7,988 bases of DNA, taken from assembly GCA_005789325.1 (NCBI GenBank), contig SXYE01000029.1:1-7988 (forward strand), given 5' to 3'. Position numbers and translations under genes: made by a program. Source of the stretch: Actinomycetota bacterium (GTDB lineage: Bacteria > Actinomycetota > Actinomycetes > S36-B12 > UBA5976). Position 1 is the first letter of the stretch; each line of letters begins with the position of its first letter. Of this stretch, positions 1-6,469 are shown piece after piece. The notes beneath the pieces were generated by a model, which did not search any database, had not been told where the DNA came from, and was given only the letters and a program-made list of their open reading frames with translations.

Positions 1-189
1 TAACAGAGCTGTTCCCAACCAAGTTGCTCCACCTTGGCGGGCTGCTTTTGAAACAGGAATTAATCCATGACCATAAGCATCTGCTTTTACAACAGCCATT
101 ACTTCTGAATTTCGTGCTAAATCGCATAAGACTTTGACGTTGTCTCTAATTGCAGCAAGATCAATATATGCACCACGCAGATTGCTCAT
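1..189 (-). CDS. alr: Alanine racemase, N-terminal part (runs off the window edge)
   Basis: Alanine racemase is a cytoplasmic PLP enzyme that interconverts L- and D-alanine and supplies D-Ala for peptidoglycan. The window holds the first 63 codons, starting MSNLRGAYIDLAAIRDN. The stretch MAVVKADAYGHG at residues 31-42 is the PLP-lysine signature of the family, with K35 as the lysine that forms the Schiff base and Y39 in the usual place four residues on. The rest of the barrel and the C-terminal domain lie outside the window. The ATG at 189-187 gives the normal family N-terminus. It lies 26 bases after the acpS stop, so it is probably the third gene of a glmS-acpS-alr operon. The Shine-Dalgarno is weak (AAGAA well upstream). 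Many actinobacteria have nnrD between acpS and alr, but here the two are adjacent. The assignment is secure despite truncation. Confidence 0.95.
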   Translation of the reverse strand, partial: MSNLRGAYIDLAAIRDNVKVLCDLARNSEVMAVVKADAYGHGLIPVSKAARQGGATWLGTALL

Positions 190-215
190 TATTGATTCAT
201 TTCTTATAGCTAGAT

Positions 216-587
216 TTATTGCTTTTCAGCAATAACAAAGGCTGTAGCGATATTTCCATCGTGGGATAAAGATAAATGCCAATGGGTTATTCCTTGGCGT
301 TTTGCTTCATTTGCAACTGTGCCAGTGATTTCTAAATAAGGTTTGCCGCGTTCACCAATTAAAATTTCACAATCCTGCCAACTTAAACCTGCCGGAGCAC
401 CAAGTGCTTTGGCTACTGCTTCTTTTGCTGCAAAACGTGCTGCTAAAGAAACTGCATTTTCACCTTTACCACCGGGGGTGTTTAATTCCTTTTCGGTAAA
501 CAAACGATTATTTAAACCAGGTGTTCTTACTAAGGAACCTTGAAAACGTGGAGTATCAACTACGTCCACACCAATACCAATGATCAT
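216..587 (-). CDS. acpS: Holo-[acyl-carrier-protein] synthase
   Basis: AcpS transfers the 4'-phosphopantetheine arm of coenzyme A to a serine of apo-ACP, activating it for fatty acid synthesis in the cytoplasm. The 123-residue product has the usual family length of about 120-130. It opens with [11 protein letters not shown], where D8 is the expected Mg2+ ligand. The second signature, [13 protein letters not shown], lies at about residues 51-63, with K55 and E56 as the catalytic/metal-binding pair. The SLSHD motif at 106-110 is also characteristic. The ATG at 587-585 follows the glmS TAG by 16 bases, and the AAGGA at 599-603 could serve it at a slightly long spacing. The gene is therefore very likely co-transcribed with glmS upstream and alr downstream. 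Nothing looks broken or foreign. Confidence 0.96.
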   Translation of the reverse strand: MIIGIGVDVVDTPRFQGSLVRTPGLNNRLFTEKELNTPGGKGENAVSLAARFAAKEAVAKALGAPAGLSWQDCEILIGERGKPYLEITGTVANEAKRQGITHWHLSLSHDGNIATAFVIAEKQ

Positions 588-598
588 GAGAAATTAAT

Positions 599-603
599 TC
601 CTT
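599..603 (-). promoter_or_regulatory. Ribosome binding site of acpS
   Basis: The minus strand reads AAGGA immediately after the glmS TAG stop and 11 bases before the acpS ATG. The spacing is longer than ideal, but no better site is present, and closeness to the glmS stop suggests translational coupling. Confidence 0.5.
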
Positions 604-2454
604 CTATTCAACTGTTACTGATTTAGCCAGATTACGGGGTTGGTCAACATCGTGGCCTTTCAGTGTGGCCAATGCGCAGGAAAATACTTGTAAAGGAACT
701 GTGGCAACCAAAGGTTGCAACAAACTACTGGTCTGAGGAATTCTGATGATGTGATCGGCAAATTCAATAATAGAGTCATCGCCTTCTTCAACAATCAAAA
801 TTGTTCGAGCACCTCGTGCTCTTACTTCTTGAATGTTAGAAACCACTTTTTCATGTAACTCTTTTTCAAGTCTGACACTTGGCACAATTACCACCACTGG
901 AATGCCATCTTCAATCAATGCAATTGGACCATGTTTTAATTCTCCAGCTGCAAATCCTTCAGCGTGCATATATGCCAGTTCTTTTAATTTCAAGGCGCCT
1001 TCCAGAGCAACTGGAAAACCAACATGTCGACCAATAAATAGCACACTTTGTGCGTTCATATATTTTTTTGCTAATTCTTTGACTGCATCTGTGGTGTCAA
1101 GAACCACATCAATTTGGTGGGAGATGTTTGCTAATTCATTCATTACTTGCTTGATTTCAGTAGTCGGTTTATCAAGTCTTAATTCTGCAAAATATAAAGA
1201 AAGTAATTCAACTGCAACTACTTGAGTTAAGAACGCTTTTGTTGAAGCAACAGCAATTTCTGGTCCACCACGTGTATACAAAACTGCATCTGATTCTCTA
1301 GGAATAGTTGCACCTTGTGTGTTACAAATTGCCAAAACTCTGGCACCTTGTGATTTAGCATGTCTAATTGCCATCAAAGTGTCCATAGTTTCTCCACTTT
1401 GAGAAATTGCCACAACTAAAGTTCTCTGATTTAAAATTGGGTCACGGTATCTAAATTCACTTGCTAATTCAACTTCGCAAGGAATTCTTGACCAACGCTC
1501 CATCGCATATTTGCCAATCATGCCTGAGTGAAAAGCAGTACCACATGCCACGAAAACAATTTTTTCAATATTGGCAATTTCACCAATTGAAAGTGTCATC
1601 TCTTCTAGTACTAATTTGCCATTTTCAGACAATCTGCCAACTAAAGTTTCGGCAACTGCTTTTGGTTGCTCAAAAATTTCCTTCAGCATGAATAAATCAA
1701 AGCCACCTTTTTCTGCAGCTTTGGCATCCCAATCAACTACAAATTCTTTTGTTACTGCAGGTTTGCCTTCAAAATCAGTAATTGTAACTTTGTCATGTCT
1801 AAGTTCTACAACTTGATCTTGACCTAATTCAATAGCATTTTTTGTATGTGAAATAAATGCAGCAACATCAGATGCTAAGAAGTTTTCGCCATTTCCTCTT
1901 CCCACAACTAGGGGTGAGTTTCTTCTAGCGCCAACAACAACATCTGGTTGTTGTGCATGGACTGCAACAAGTGTAAAAGCACCTCGAAGTTTTCTAACAA
2001 CTCTTCGCATACTTTCTGCTAAATCATTATTTGATTTTGGGTATTCAAAATTTAGTAAATGGGCCACAACTTCAGTATCGGTGTCACTACTTAACTTGAC
2101 TCCTGCTTTTTGTAGCTCTGCTCTTAATTCTGAAAAGTTTTCAATAATTCCGTTATGTATAACTGCGATTTCATTTGAAACATCTGTGTGAGGGTGAGCA
2201 TTAGCATCATTTGGAATTCCATGTGTTGCCCAACGAGTGTGACCTATAGCAATAGTGGAATCTGGAAGTGGATCATTTCCTAAAAGTGTTTCAAGATTAG
2301 TTAACTTACCAGCTTTTTTTCTTACATCTAATTTTTTGTTATTAACAACAGCAACACCAGCAGAGTCATATCCGCGATATTCAAGTCGACGAAGCCCCTC
2401 GACAACTACGCTAAGGGCTTGCTTATTTCCTACGTAACCAACAATTCCACACAT
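604..2454 (-). CDS. glmS: Glutamine--fructose-6-phosphate aminotransferase (isomerizing)
   Basis: GlmS converts fructose-6-P and glutamine to glucosamine-6-P and glutamate, the first committed step to UDP-GlcNAc and peptidoglycan. The 616 residues match the usual length of about 610. The N-terminal Ntn glutaminase domain begins MCGIVGYVG, with Cys2 exposed as the nucleophile after Met removal. It continues with GHTRWATHG (71-79), HNGIIEN (100-106) and SDTDTE (123-128). The first SIS isomerase domain has VACGTAFHSG (302-311) and SQSGET (351-356), and the second has ALEGALKLKE (483-492) and HAEGFAAGELKHGP (497-510). The C-terminus NLAKSVTVE is the family hallmark that closes the sugar site. The start is fixed because Cys must be residue 2. 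Only 47 bases separate it from divergent yaaA. A TAGGCT box 9 bases before the ATG, with no Shine-Dalgarno, suggests a near-leaderless mRNA. No glmS ribozyme is present. Confidence 0.98.
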   Translation of the reverse strand: MCGIVGYVGNKQALSVVVEGLRRLEYRGYDSAGVAVVNNKKLDVRKKAGKLTNLETLLGNDPLPDSTIAIGHTRWATHGIPNDANAHPHTDVSNEIAVIHNGIIENFSELRAELQKAGVKLSSDTDTEVVAHLLNFEYPKSNNDLAESMRRVVRKLRGAFTLVAVHAQQPDVVVGARRNSPLVVGRGNGENFLASDVAAFISHTKNAIELGQDQVVELRHDKVTITDFEGKPAVTKEFVVDWDAKAAEKGGFDLFMLKEIFEQPKAVAETLVGRLSENGKLVLEEMTLSIGEIANIEKIVFVACGTAFHSGMIGKYAMERWSRIPCEVELASEFRYRDPILNQRTLVVAISQSGETMDTLMAIRHAKSQGARVLAICNTQGATIPRESDAVLYTRGGPEIAVASTKAFLTQVVAVELLSLYFAELRLDKPTTEIKQVMNELANISHQIDVVLDTTDAVKELAKKYMNAQSVLFIGRHVGFPVALEGALKLKELAYMHAEGFAAGELKHGPIALIEDGIPVVVIVPSVRLEKELHEKVVSNIQEVRARGARTILIVEEGDDSIIEFADHIIRIPQTSSLLQPLVATVPLQVFSCALATLKGHDVDQPRNLAKSVTVE

Positions 2455-2463
2455 TGTGTTAAT

Positions 2464-2469
2464 AGCCTA
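2464..2469 (-). promoter_or_regulatory. Candidate -10 box of the glmS promoter (leaderless-type)
   Basis: The minus strand reads TAGGCT (TANNNT), followed by ATTAACACA and then the glmS ATG. A transcript starting about 7 bases past the box would begin within about 3 bases of the ATG, and there is no Shine-Dalgarno. No good -35 match is visible. Short-leader genes driven mainly by a -10 box are common in Actinobacteria. Function is inferred from sequence and position only. Confidence 0.5.
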
Positions 2470-2488
2470 CGCGAAAGAGTATTTGGCC

Positions 2489-2494
2489 TAGGCT
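2489..2494 (+). promoter_or_regulatory. Candidate -10 box of the yaaA promoter (leaderless-type)
   Basis: The plus strand reads TAGGCT, the same hexamer as the glmS box in mirror orientation, followed by 7 bases and the yaaA ATG. That spacing puts the likely transcription start on or next to the ATG. There is no Shine-Dalgarno upstream of yaaA and no recognisable -35. The box is part of the 8-base palindrome GCCTAGGC at 2486-2493. Confidence 0.5.
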
Positions 2495-2501
2495 TCAACT
2501 A

Positions 2502-3188
2502 ATGCTCATCCTCTTACCTCCCAGCGAAGGCAAGAACTCTGTTCAAAAGGGCAAACCGGTCTCACTTAATGCTCTTTCCTTTGGTAAAGATCTCAATGCC
2601 ACCAGAAAGAAAACACTGGCAGCCTTAGGTACAAAGATTTCGAAATCACCGTGTGCAAAGGCAGTTGAAGTTTATTCAGGAGTTTTATACAAGGCACTTG
2701 ATTATGAAAATCTAAATGCTGCAAGTAAAAAGCGAGCTGAAAAAAATATCATTATTATTTCTGCTTTATTTGGAGCTCTTCGGTTAAATGATTTAATTCC
2801 AACATACAAACTTGATATGGCTAAATCCTTACCTAAATTAGGACCATTGAATTCTCTATGGAAACCAGTTGTTACTAAAGCACTTGATTCATTAAAAGCA
2901 GATTTGATTGTGGATTGTCGCTCCTCTACTTATCAAGGAGTCTGGACATCTGAGCCAAATAAAACAGTTGGGATCAGAGTATTTACTGAGAAATCTGGAA
3001 AAAGAACTGTGGTAACGCATATGTCTAAAAAGACCAGAGGAGATGTAACAAGATTCTTAGTTACTCAAACGAAGAGCCCTAAAACTGCTCAAGAGTTACA
3101 AAAACTTGTATCAAAAGCTTTCAAGTGTGAACTAGTCAAACCAGAACAGAAGAAAAGCTGGTTCTTAGACGTAATAGTGAAAAGTTAA
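2502..3188 (+). CDS. yaaA: YaaA (DUF328/UPF0246) family peroxide-stress protein
   Basis: The 228-residue product belongs to the YaaA family. In E. coli the protein is under OxyR control and limits damage by lowering unincorporated iron during peroxide stress, but its biochemical activity is poorly defined. Family signatures visible are LPPSEGK (5-11), VYSGVLYKAL (57-66), SALFGALRLNDLIP (87-100) followed by YKLDM, VDCRSSTY (137-144), and a basic HMSKKTRG segment (173-180). No signal peptide or membrane segment is seen, so it should be cytoplasmic. It is the only plus-strand gene here. It diverges from glmS across 47 bases, and its TAA overlaps the glmM TAA by convergent TTAA. Its ATG has no Shine-Dalgarno but lies 7 bases after a TAGGCT box, consistent with a leaderless mRNA. 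Family membership is secure; the role in this organism is inferred. Confidence 0.9.
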   Translation: MLILLPPSEGKNSVQKGKPVSLNALSFGKDLNATRKKTLAALGTKISKSPCAKAVEVYSGVLYKALDYENLNAASKKRAEKNIIIISALFGALRLNDLIPTYKLDMAKSLPKLGPLNSLWKPVVTKALDSLKADLIVDCRSSTYQGVWTSEPNKTVGIRVFTEKSGKRTVVTHMSKKTRGDVTRFLVTQTKSPKTAQELQKLVSKAFKCELVKPEQKKSWFLDVIVKS

Positions 3189-4519
3189 CAGGTTTTCTTA
3201 ACAATTCCAGCAAGTAATTGCGCTATGTCTTGAGCCTGTTTCATTGTTTCAGCCTCAACCATCACCCTAATCAAAGGCTCAGTTCCACTTGATCGAAGTA
3301 GCACTCTTCCTTTTTCACCTAAATCATTTTCAGCTTTTTTAACTGCCGCTACCAGTTCAGAATTATCAATTTTTGCTTTATCAACATCAGCAATATTGAT
3401 CAAAATTTGGGGGAATTTATTAACAATTCCAGCTAACTCTTTTAATGTTTTCTTAGTGGAACTAACTGCATTCATTAAGTGCAAGGCAGTTAATAATCCA
3501 TCTCCTGTGGTGGAGTGATTTCTCATAATTATGTGACCAGACTGTTCCCCACCTAAGACATAATTCTTTTCTTCCATTGCTTCCAAAACGTATCTGTCTC
3601 CTACTGCTGTTTCAATAACATTTATTGATGCTGATTTCATTGCTATTTTGAAACCCAGATTTGCCATAACTGTTGAGACAACTGTGTCAGAAGAAAGATT
3701 TCCATTTTGTTTAAAGTCATGTGCTAGCAGAGCTAAAATGTGATCGCCATCAATAACGTTTCCTTCATTATCAATTGCCAAGCATCTATCAGCATCTCCA
3801 TCATGAGCTATACCTAAATCGCAACTATTTTTCTTAACTGTTTCAATTAAAGATTCTAAATGTGTTGACCCGCAATTATCATTAATATTTATTCCGTTAG
3901 GTGCGTTATGAATTGCTATGACTTGGGCACCTGCTCTGGAATACAAATCGGGTGCAACTTCACTTGCAGCACCATTGGCACAATCAACAGCAATTTTTAA
4001 TCCTTTAAGAGCACCTGTGTTAACAGTTTCCAAAAGATGAGCTAAATATGCTTCGTAGGCATCAGCCATTTCTTTAACTCTGCCAACTTCACTGCCAGTT
4101 GGATGGGGAACAACTGTTTCCAAGTTTTTTTCAATTTCATCTTCAACATCATCAGGAAGTTTTTTGCCATCTTTTGAAAAGAACTTAACACCGTTATCTG
4201 AGAACACATTATGGGAAGCAGATAAAACCACACCTAAATCTGCACCGTAATACTTTGTTAAATATGCAATTGCAGGTGTTGGTAAAACACCAACTTTTAA
4301 AACATCAACACCAACTGTGGCAAGACCAGCAATAAGTGCTGCTTCTAACATTTCACCGGATGCTCTTGGATCTCTACCAACAACGGCTTTGGCTTTACCT
4401 TTGCCATGACTTTTAGCAATAACCAATGATGCTGATTTACCAAGGGAGAAAACTAATTCTGGTGTTAAATCTTTATTGGCACTTCCTCGCACACCATCGG
4501 TGCCGAATAATCGGCCCAT
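3185..4519 (-). CDS. glmM: Phosphoglucosamine mutase
   Basis: GlmM interconverts glucosamine-6-P and glucosamine-1-P, the step after GlmS in UDP-GlcNAc synthesis. The 444 residues fit the family. It begins MGRLFGTDGVRG. The active-site motif SASHN (100-104) carries the phosphoserine Ser102. The Mg2+ loop DGDADR lies at 240-245 and the sugar-binding GGEQSGH at 323-329. The C-terminal phosphate-binding loop is RSSGTEPLIRV (409-419). All key residues are intact. The ATG lies 4 bases past the rpsI stop with no clear Shine-Dalgarno, so it is probably translationally coupled as the last gene of rplM-rpsI-glmM. Its stop overlaps that of convergent yaaA (TTAA, 3185-3188), leaving no room for a terminator between them. 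Many actinobacteria also have coaA between glmM and glmS; here yaaA occupies that place. Confidence 0.98.
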   Translation of the reverse strand: MGRLFGTDGVRGSANKDLTPELVFSLGKSASLVIAKSHGKGKAKAVVGRDPRASGEMLEAALIAGLATVGVDVLKVGVLPTPAIAYLTKYYGADLGVVLSASHNVFSDNGVKFFSKDGKKLPDDVEDEIEKNLETVVPHPTGSEVGRVKEMADAYEAYLAHLLETVNTGALKGLKIAVDCANGAASEVAPDLYSRAGAQVIAIHNAPNGININDNCGSTHLESLIETVKKNSCDLGIAHDGDADRCLAIDNEGNVIDGDHILALLAHDFKQNGNLSSDTVVSTVMANLGFKIAMKSASINVIETAVGDRYVLEAMEEKNYVLGGEQSGHIIMRNHSTTGDGLLTALHLMNAVSSTKKTLKELAGIVNKFPQILINIADVDKAKIDNSELVAAVKKAENDLGEKGRVLLRSSGTEPLIRVMVEAETMKQAQDIAQLLAGIVKKTC

Positions 4520-4523
4520 GAAA

Positions 4524-4982
4524 TTAGCGCTTGCTGTATTGGGAGCGCTTACGTGCTTTCTTCAAGCCAGCTTTTTTACGTTCAATAACTCTTGGATCAC
4601 GAGTTAAGAATCCCGCTTTTTTCAAAACTGGTCGATTAATTTCTCTATCTACTTCATTTAACGCACGGGCAATTCCTAAGCGAAGTGCTCCTGCTTGACC
4701 ACTTGAGCCACCACCCACAATGTGAGCAATTACGTCATAGTTTTTCTCAATACCCAAAACTTTGAATGGATCATTAACTAATTGTTGGTGCAATTTGTTT
4801 GGAAAATATACTGCTAATTCTTTACCATTAACTACAAACTTGCCGTTTCCTGGAACAATTCGAACTCGAGCAATAGCTTCTTTTCTTCTTCCAGTTCCTG
4901 CACTTGGACTTTGTTTACCAGTCTTTAGTGGGGCAAAAGATTTTGAAGATTCGCTGGTTACGTAATTTTCTGATTCGCTCAA
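4524..4982 (-). CDS. rpsI: Small ribosomal subunit protein S9 (uS9)
   Basis: S9 is a 30S head protein whose basic C-terminal tail reaches towards the P-site tRNA. The conserved domain runs from [17 protein letters not shown] (about residue 29) through [20 protein letters not shown] (about 89-107) to the hallmark tail ending [12 protein letters not shown]. The product is 152 residues, longer than the roughly 130 of E. coli, because of an N-terminal extension of about 27 Ser/Glu/Lys-rich residues, as is common in actinobacterial S9. The start is TTG at 4982-4980. No other start codon lies before the conserved domain, and GAGGA at 4990-4994 is 7 bases upstream, so the TTG is well supported. The gene follows rplM after 12 bases, the near-universal L13-S9 pair, and precedes glmM by 4 bases. 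Confidence 0.97.
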   Translation of the reverse strand: MSESENYVTSESSKSFAPLKTGKQSPSAGTGRRKEAIARVRIVPGNGKFVVNGKELAVYFPNKLHQQLVNDPFKVLGIEKNYDVIAHIVGGGSSGQAGALRLGIARALNEVDREINRPVLKKAGFLTRDPRVIERKKAGLKKARKRSQYSKR

Positions 4983-4989
4983 GATATTT

Positions 4990-4994
4990 TCCTC
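4990..4994 (-). promoter_or_regulatory. Ribosome binding site that decides the TTG start of rpsI
   Basis: The minus strand reads GAGGA directly after the rplM TAA, with 7 bases to TTG at 4982. This is one of the clearest Shine-Dalgarno sequences in the window. It supports the unusual TTG initiation codon of rpsI. Confidence 0.8.
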
Positions 4995-5447
4995 TTAGTT
5001 GGCAATCTGCTTGATTTGTTTAATTTCGTAAGGCTTTGGATCTTGTGCAACATGTGGATGGTTTGCATCTGCATAAACTTTTAGTTTCTTAATTAGTTGG
5101 CGACCAAGTTTGTTGTGTGGAAGCATTCCTTTAACTGCAATTTCAATTGCACGTTGTGGATTTGTTTCTAATAATTTGTCATAACCAATTGAAGTTAGTC
5201 CACCTGGAAATCCTGAGTAAGTAAACGCTTTCTTTTGAACTCTTTTTGAACCTGCGAGAGCAACTTTTCCTGCATTGATAACGATTACAAAATCACCTGT
5301 GTCAACGTGTGGGGCAAAAATTGTTTTGTGTTTGCCTCGAAGAATTGTGGCTGCAGCTGATGCAATACGACCTAATGGAACGTCGTTGGCATCAATAATG
5401 TGCCAAGCACGAGTTACCTCAGATGCCTTTGGGCTAAAAGTTCGCAC
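4995..5447 (-). CDS. rplM: Large ribosomal subunit protein L13 (uL13)
   Basis: L13 is an early-assembly protein of the 50S subunit. The 150-residue sequence aligns from its first residues with family members: it begins [20 protein letters not shown], then [36 protein letters not shown] lies at about 47-64, the signature [20 protein letters not shown] at about 104-123, and [14 protein letters not shown] closes the domain. The start codon is GTG at 5447-5445. It gives exactly the family N-terminus, and the upstream sequence is AG-rich but has no good Shine-Dalgarno. A 126-base gap before it probably holds its promoter and leader. It is followed by rpsI after 12 bases, forming the standard rplM-rpsI operon with glmM attached. 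Confidence 0.98.
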   Translation of the reverse strand: MRTFSPKASEVTRAWHIIDANDVPLGRIASAAATILRGKHKTIFAPHVDTGDFVIVINAGKVALAGSKRVQKKAFTYSGFPGGLTSIGYDKLLETNPQRAIEIAVKGMLPHNKLGRQLIKKLKVYADANHPHVAQDPKPYEIKQIKQIAN

Positions 5448-5573
5448 AGTTTTTCTTTTCTTTTCCGTTTGGGGCTTTTATTTCTTGATCTTGCTCGAAG
5501 TCCTAGATTACCCAACCCTTAATCCTCTAGTGGCATCGAGGGTATTGCCTGAATTTGTGAGGAGATTTAGGCC
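5448..5573 (-). promoter_or_regulatory. Intergenic leader and probable promoter region of rplM-rpsI-glmM
   Basis: This is the longest non-coding stretch in the window, between the pabC stop and the rplM GTG. On the minus strand it holds two TANNNT boxes: TAATCT at 5505-5510, which would give a leader of roughly 50 bases, and TACCCT further upstream. Neither has a convincing -35. A weak imperfect hairpin (CCTC paired with GAGG) spans 5524-5541. The last 20 or so bases before GTG are almost pure A and G. I see no riboswitch or recognised L13 leader. Placing a promoter here rests mainly on gap size and operon logic. Confidence 0.4.
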
Positions 5574-6407
5574 TTATGCATCGTAATTTTGGGCCAATTT
5601 CTCAATGAATTCTTTTCTCATTTTTGAGGCCACCGGACCAGGTGCATTCAGTATTCGATCATCAATTTTTGAAATTGGTTGGATATCTCTAGTTGAAGAA
5701 GTTAAGAATGCTTCATCAACATCTCTTAGAACCGACATTGGCAAATCAACTTCCTTTACATCAAACCATTTAATTACCAAAGCTCTTGTTATGCCACCTA
5801 AACAACCACCACTTAATGGTGGAGTCATTACTTGACCATCCTTCACCACAAAAATGTTTGAACCAGTTCCTTCACACAATTCACCTTTTGTGTTGGGCAT
5901 GATTGCTTCATGCGCACCTTGCTTTTTAGCCACAGATAATAAGGCAGCATTTTGAGCATAAGAAGTGGTTTTTGATCCAGCAAGTATTGATTTGTCATTT
6001 CTAGGATCACTCACAGTTGCCACTATTGCTGTTTCTGGCCAAACAGATTCAGGACTTACTGCCACTACTAGTGTGAAATTATCTTTAGTTCTATCAGAAC
6101 CTAGTGGGCCAATTCCACTTGTGTAGGTAATTCTCATACGCATTACATCACCAAGTGACTTATTAGCACTGATTACTTCATTTATCGCTTTTCTTAAAAC
6201 TTCTTCGCTGTTTAATTCGATTCCAAGAGTATTAAGTGAGTGAATCAATCTTTTAATATGTCTTGTTAAAGCTACAGGTTGAGAATTTACAACTTTTAAA
6301 GTTTCAAAAGCGCCATCTCCTACCGTAAATCCGTGATCAAAAATGCTCACCACTGCTTTATCTGCATCCACCAATTCATCGTTTAACCAAACTTTGGTGG
6401 AATTCAT
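5574..6407 (-). CDS. pabC: Class IV PLP-dependent aminotransferase-fold enzyme, probably aminodeoxychorismate lyase
   Basis: The 277-residue protein has the fold-type IV PLP architecture shared by aminodeoxychorismate lyase (which makes p-aminobenzoate for folate), D-amino acid transaminase and branched-chain transaminase. Visible features are FDHGFTVGDGAFET (23-36), the H50 IKR R-rich segment, the PLP lysine K146 in KTTSYAQN, E179 in CEGTGSNIF, GGITRAL (204-210) and FLTSSTRDIQPI (234-245). The last motif and the length of about 277 favour PabC, but these do not cleanly exclude a D-amino acid or branched-chain transaminase, so the symbol is tentative. The ATG is well fixed because an in-frame TAG immediately precedes it. 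The Shine-Dalgarno is weak. It lies 62 bases downstream of truA and 126 upstream of rplM. Its presence here is an addition to the usual truA-rplM neighbourhood. Confidence 0.8.
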   Translation of the reverse strand: MNSTKVWLNDELVDADKAVVSIFDHGFTVGDGAFETLKVVNSQPVALTRHIKRLIHSLNTLGIELNSEEVLRKAINEVISANKSLGDVMRMRITYTSGIGPLGSDRTKDNFTLVVAVSPESVWPETAIVATVSDPRNDKSILAGSKTTSYAQNAALLSVAKKQGAHEAIMPNTKGELCEGTGSNIFVVKDGQVMTPPLSGGCLGGITRALVIKWFDVKEVDLPMSVLRDVDEAFLTSSTRDIQPISKIDDRILNAPGPVASKMRKEFIEKLAQNYDA

Positions 6408-6469
6408 CTACTCAACTCATTTCGATTCATTGATTATTAAGGCTAAGAATACACACATCTTTGAAATAC

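Noticed and set aside
833..1225. 130-codon plus-strand open frame antisense to glmS
   Set aside because: It lies entirely inside the strongly conserved glmS coding sequence, has no ribosome binding site and its product resembles no family; it is a shadow frame.
2455..2501. glmS ribozyme/riboswitch upstream of glmS
   Set aside because: Only 47 bases separate glmS from yaaA and the likely leader is a few bases, far too short for the ribozyme.
3198..3433. 14-base direct repeat TTAACAATTCCAGC at 3198-3211 and 3420-3433 within glmM
   Set aside because: Both copies encode LAGIV-like helical segments (LAGIVKK and LAGIVNK) in conserved coding sequence; coincidental reuse of codons, not a mobile or regulatory repeat.
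5524..5541. Intrinsic terminator after pabC
   Set aside because: The stem is only four clean base pairs with a mismatch and no U-tract follows on either strand.
5275..5586. 103-codon plus-strand open frame across the rplM start and leader
   Set aside because: Half of it is antisense to conserved rplM codons; the rest covers the leader, with a hydrophobic product explained by the complementary A/G-rich tract. There is no sign of a ribosome binding site.
6408..6469. Dedicated promoter for pabC in the truA-pabC gap
   Set aside because: TATTCT and TAGCCT match TANNNT on the minus strand, but such hexamers are frequent in AT-rich DNA and no -35 or close spacing to the ATG supports them.
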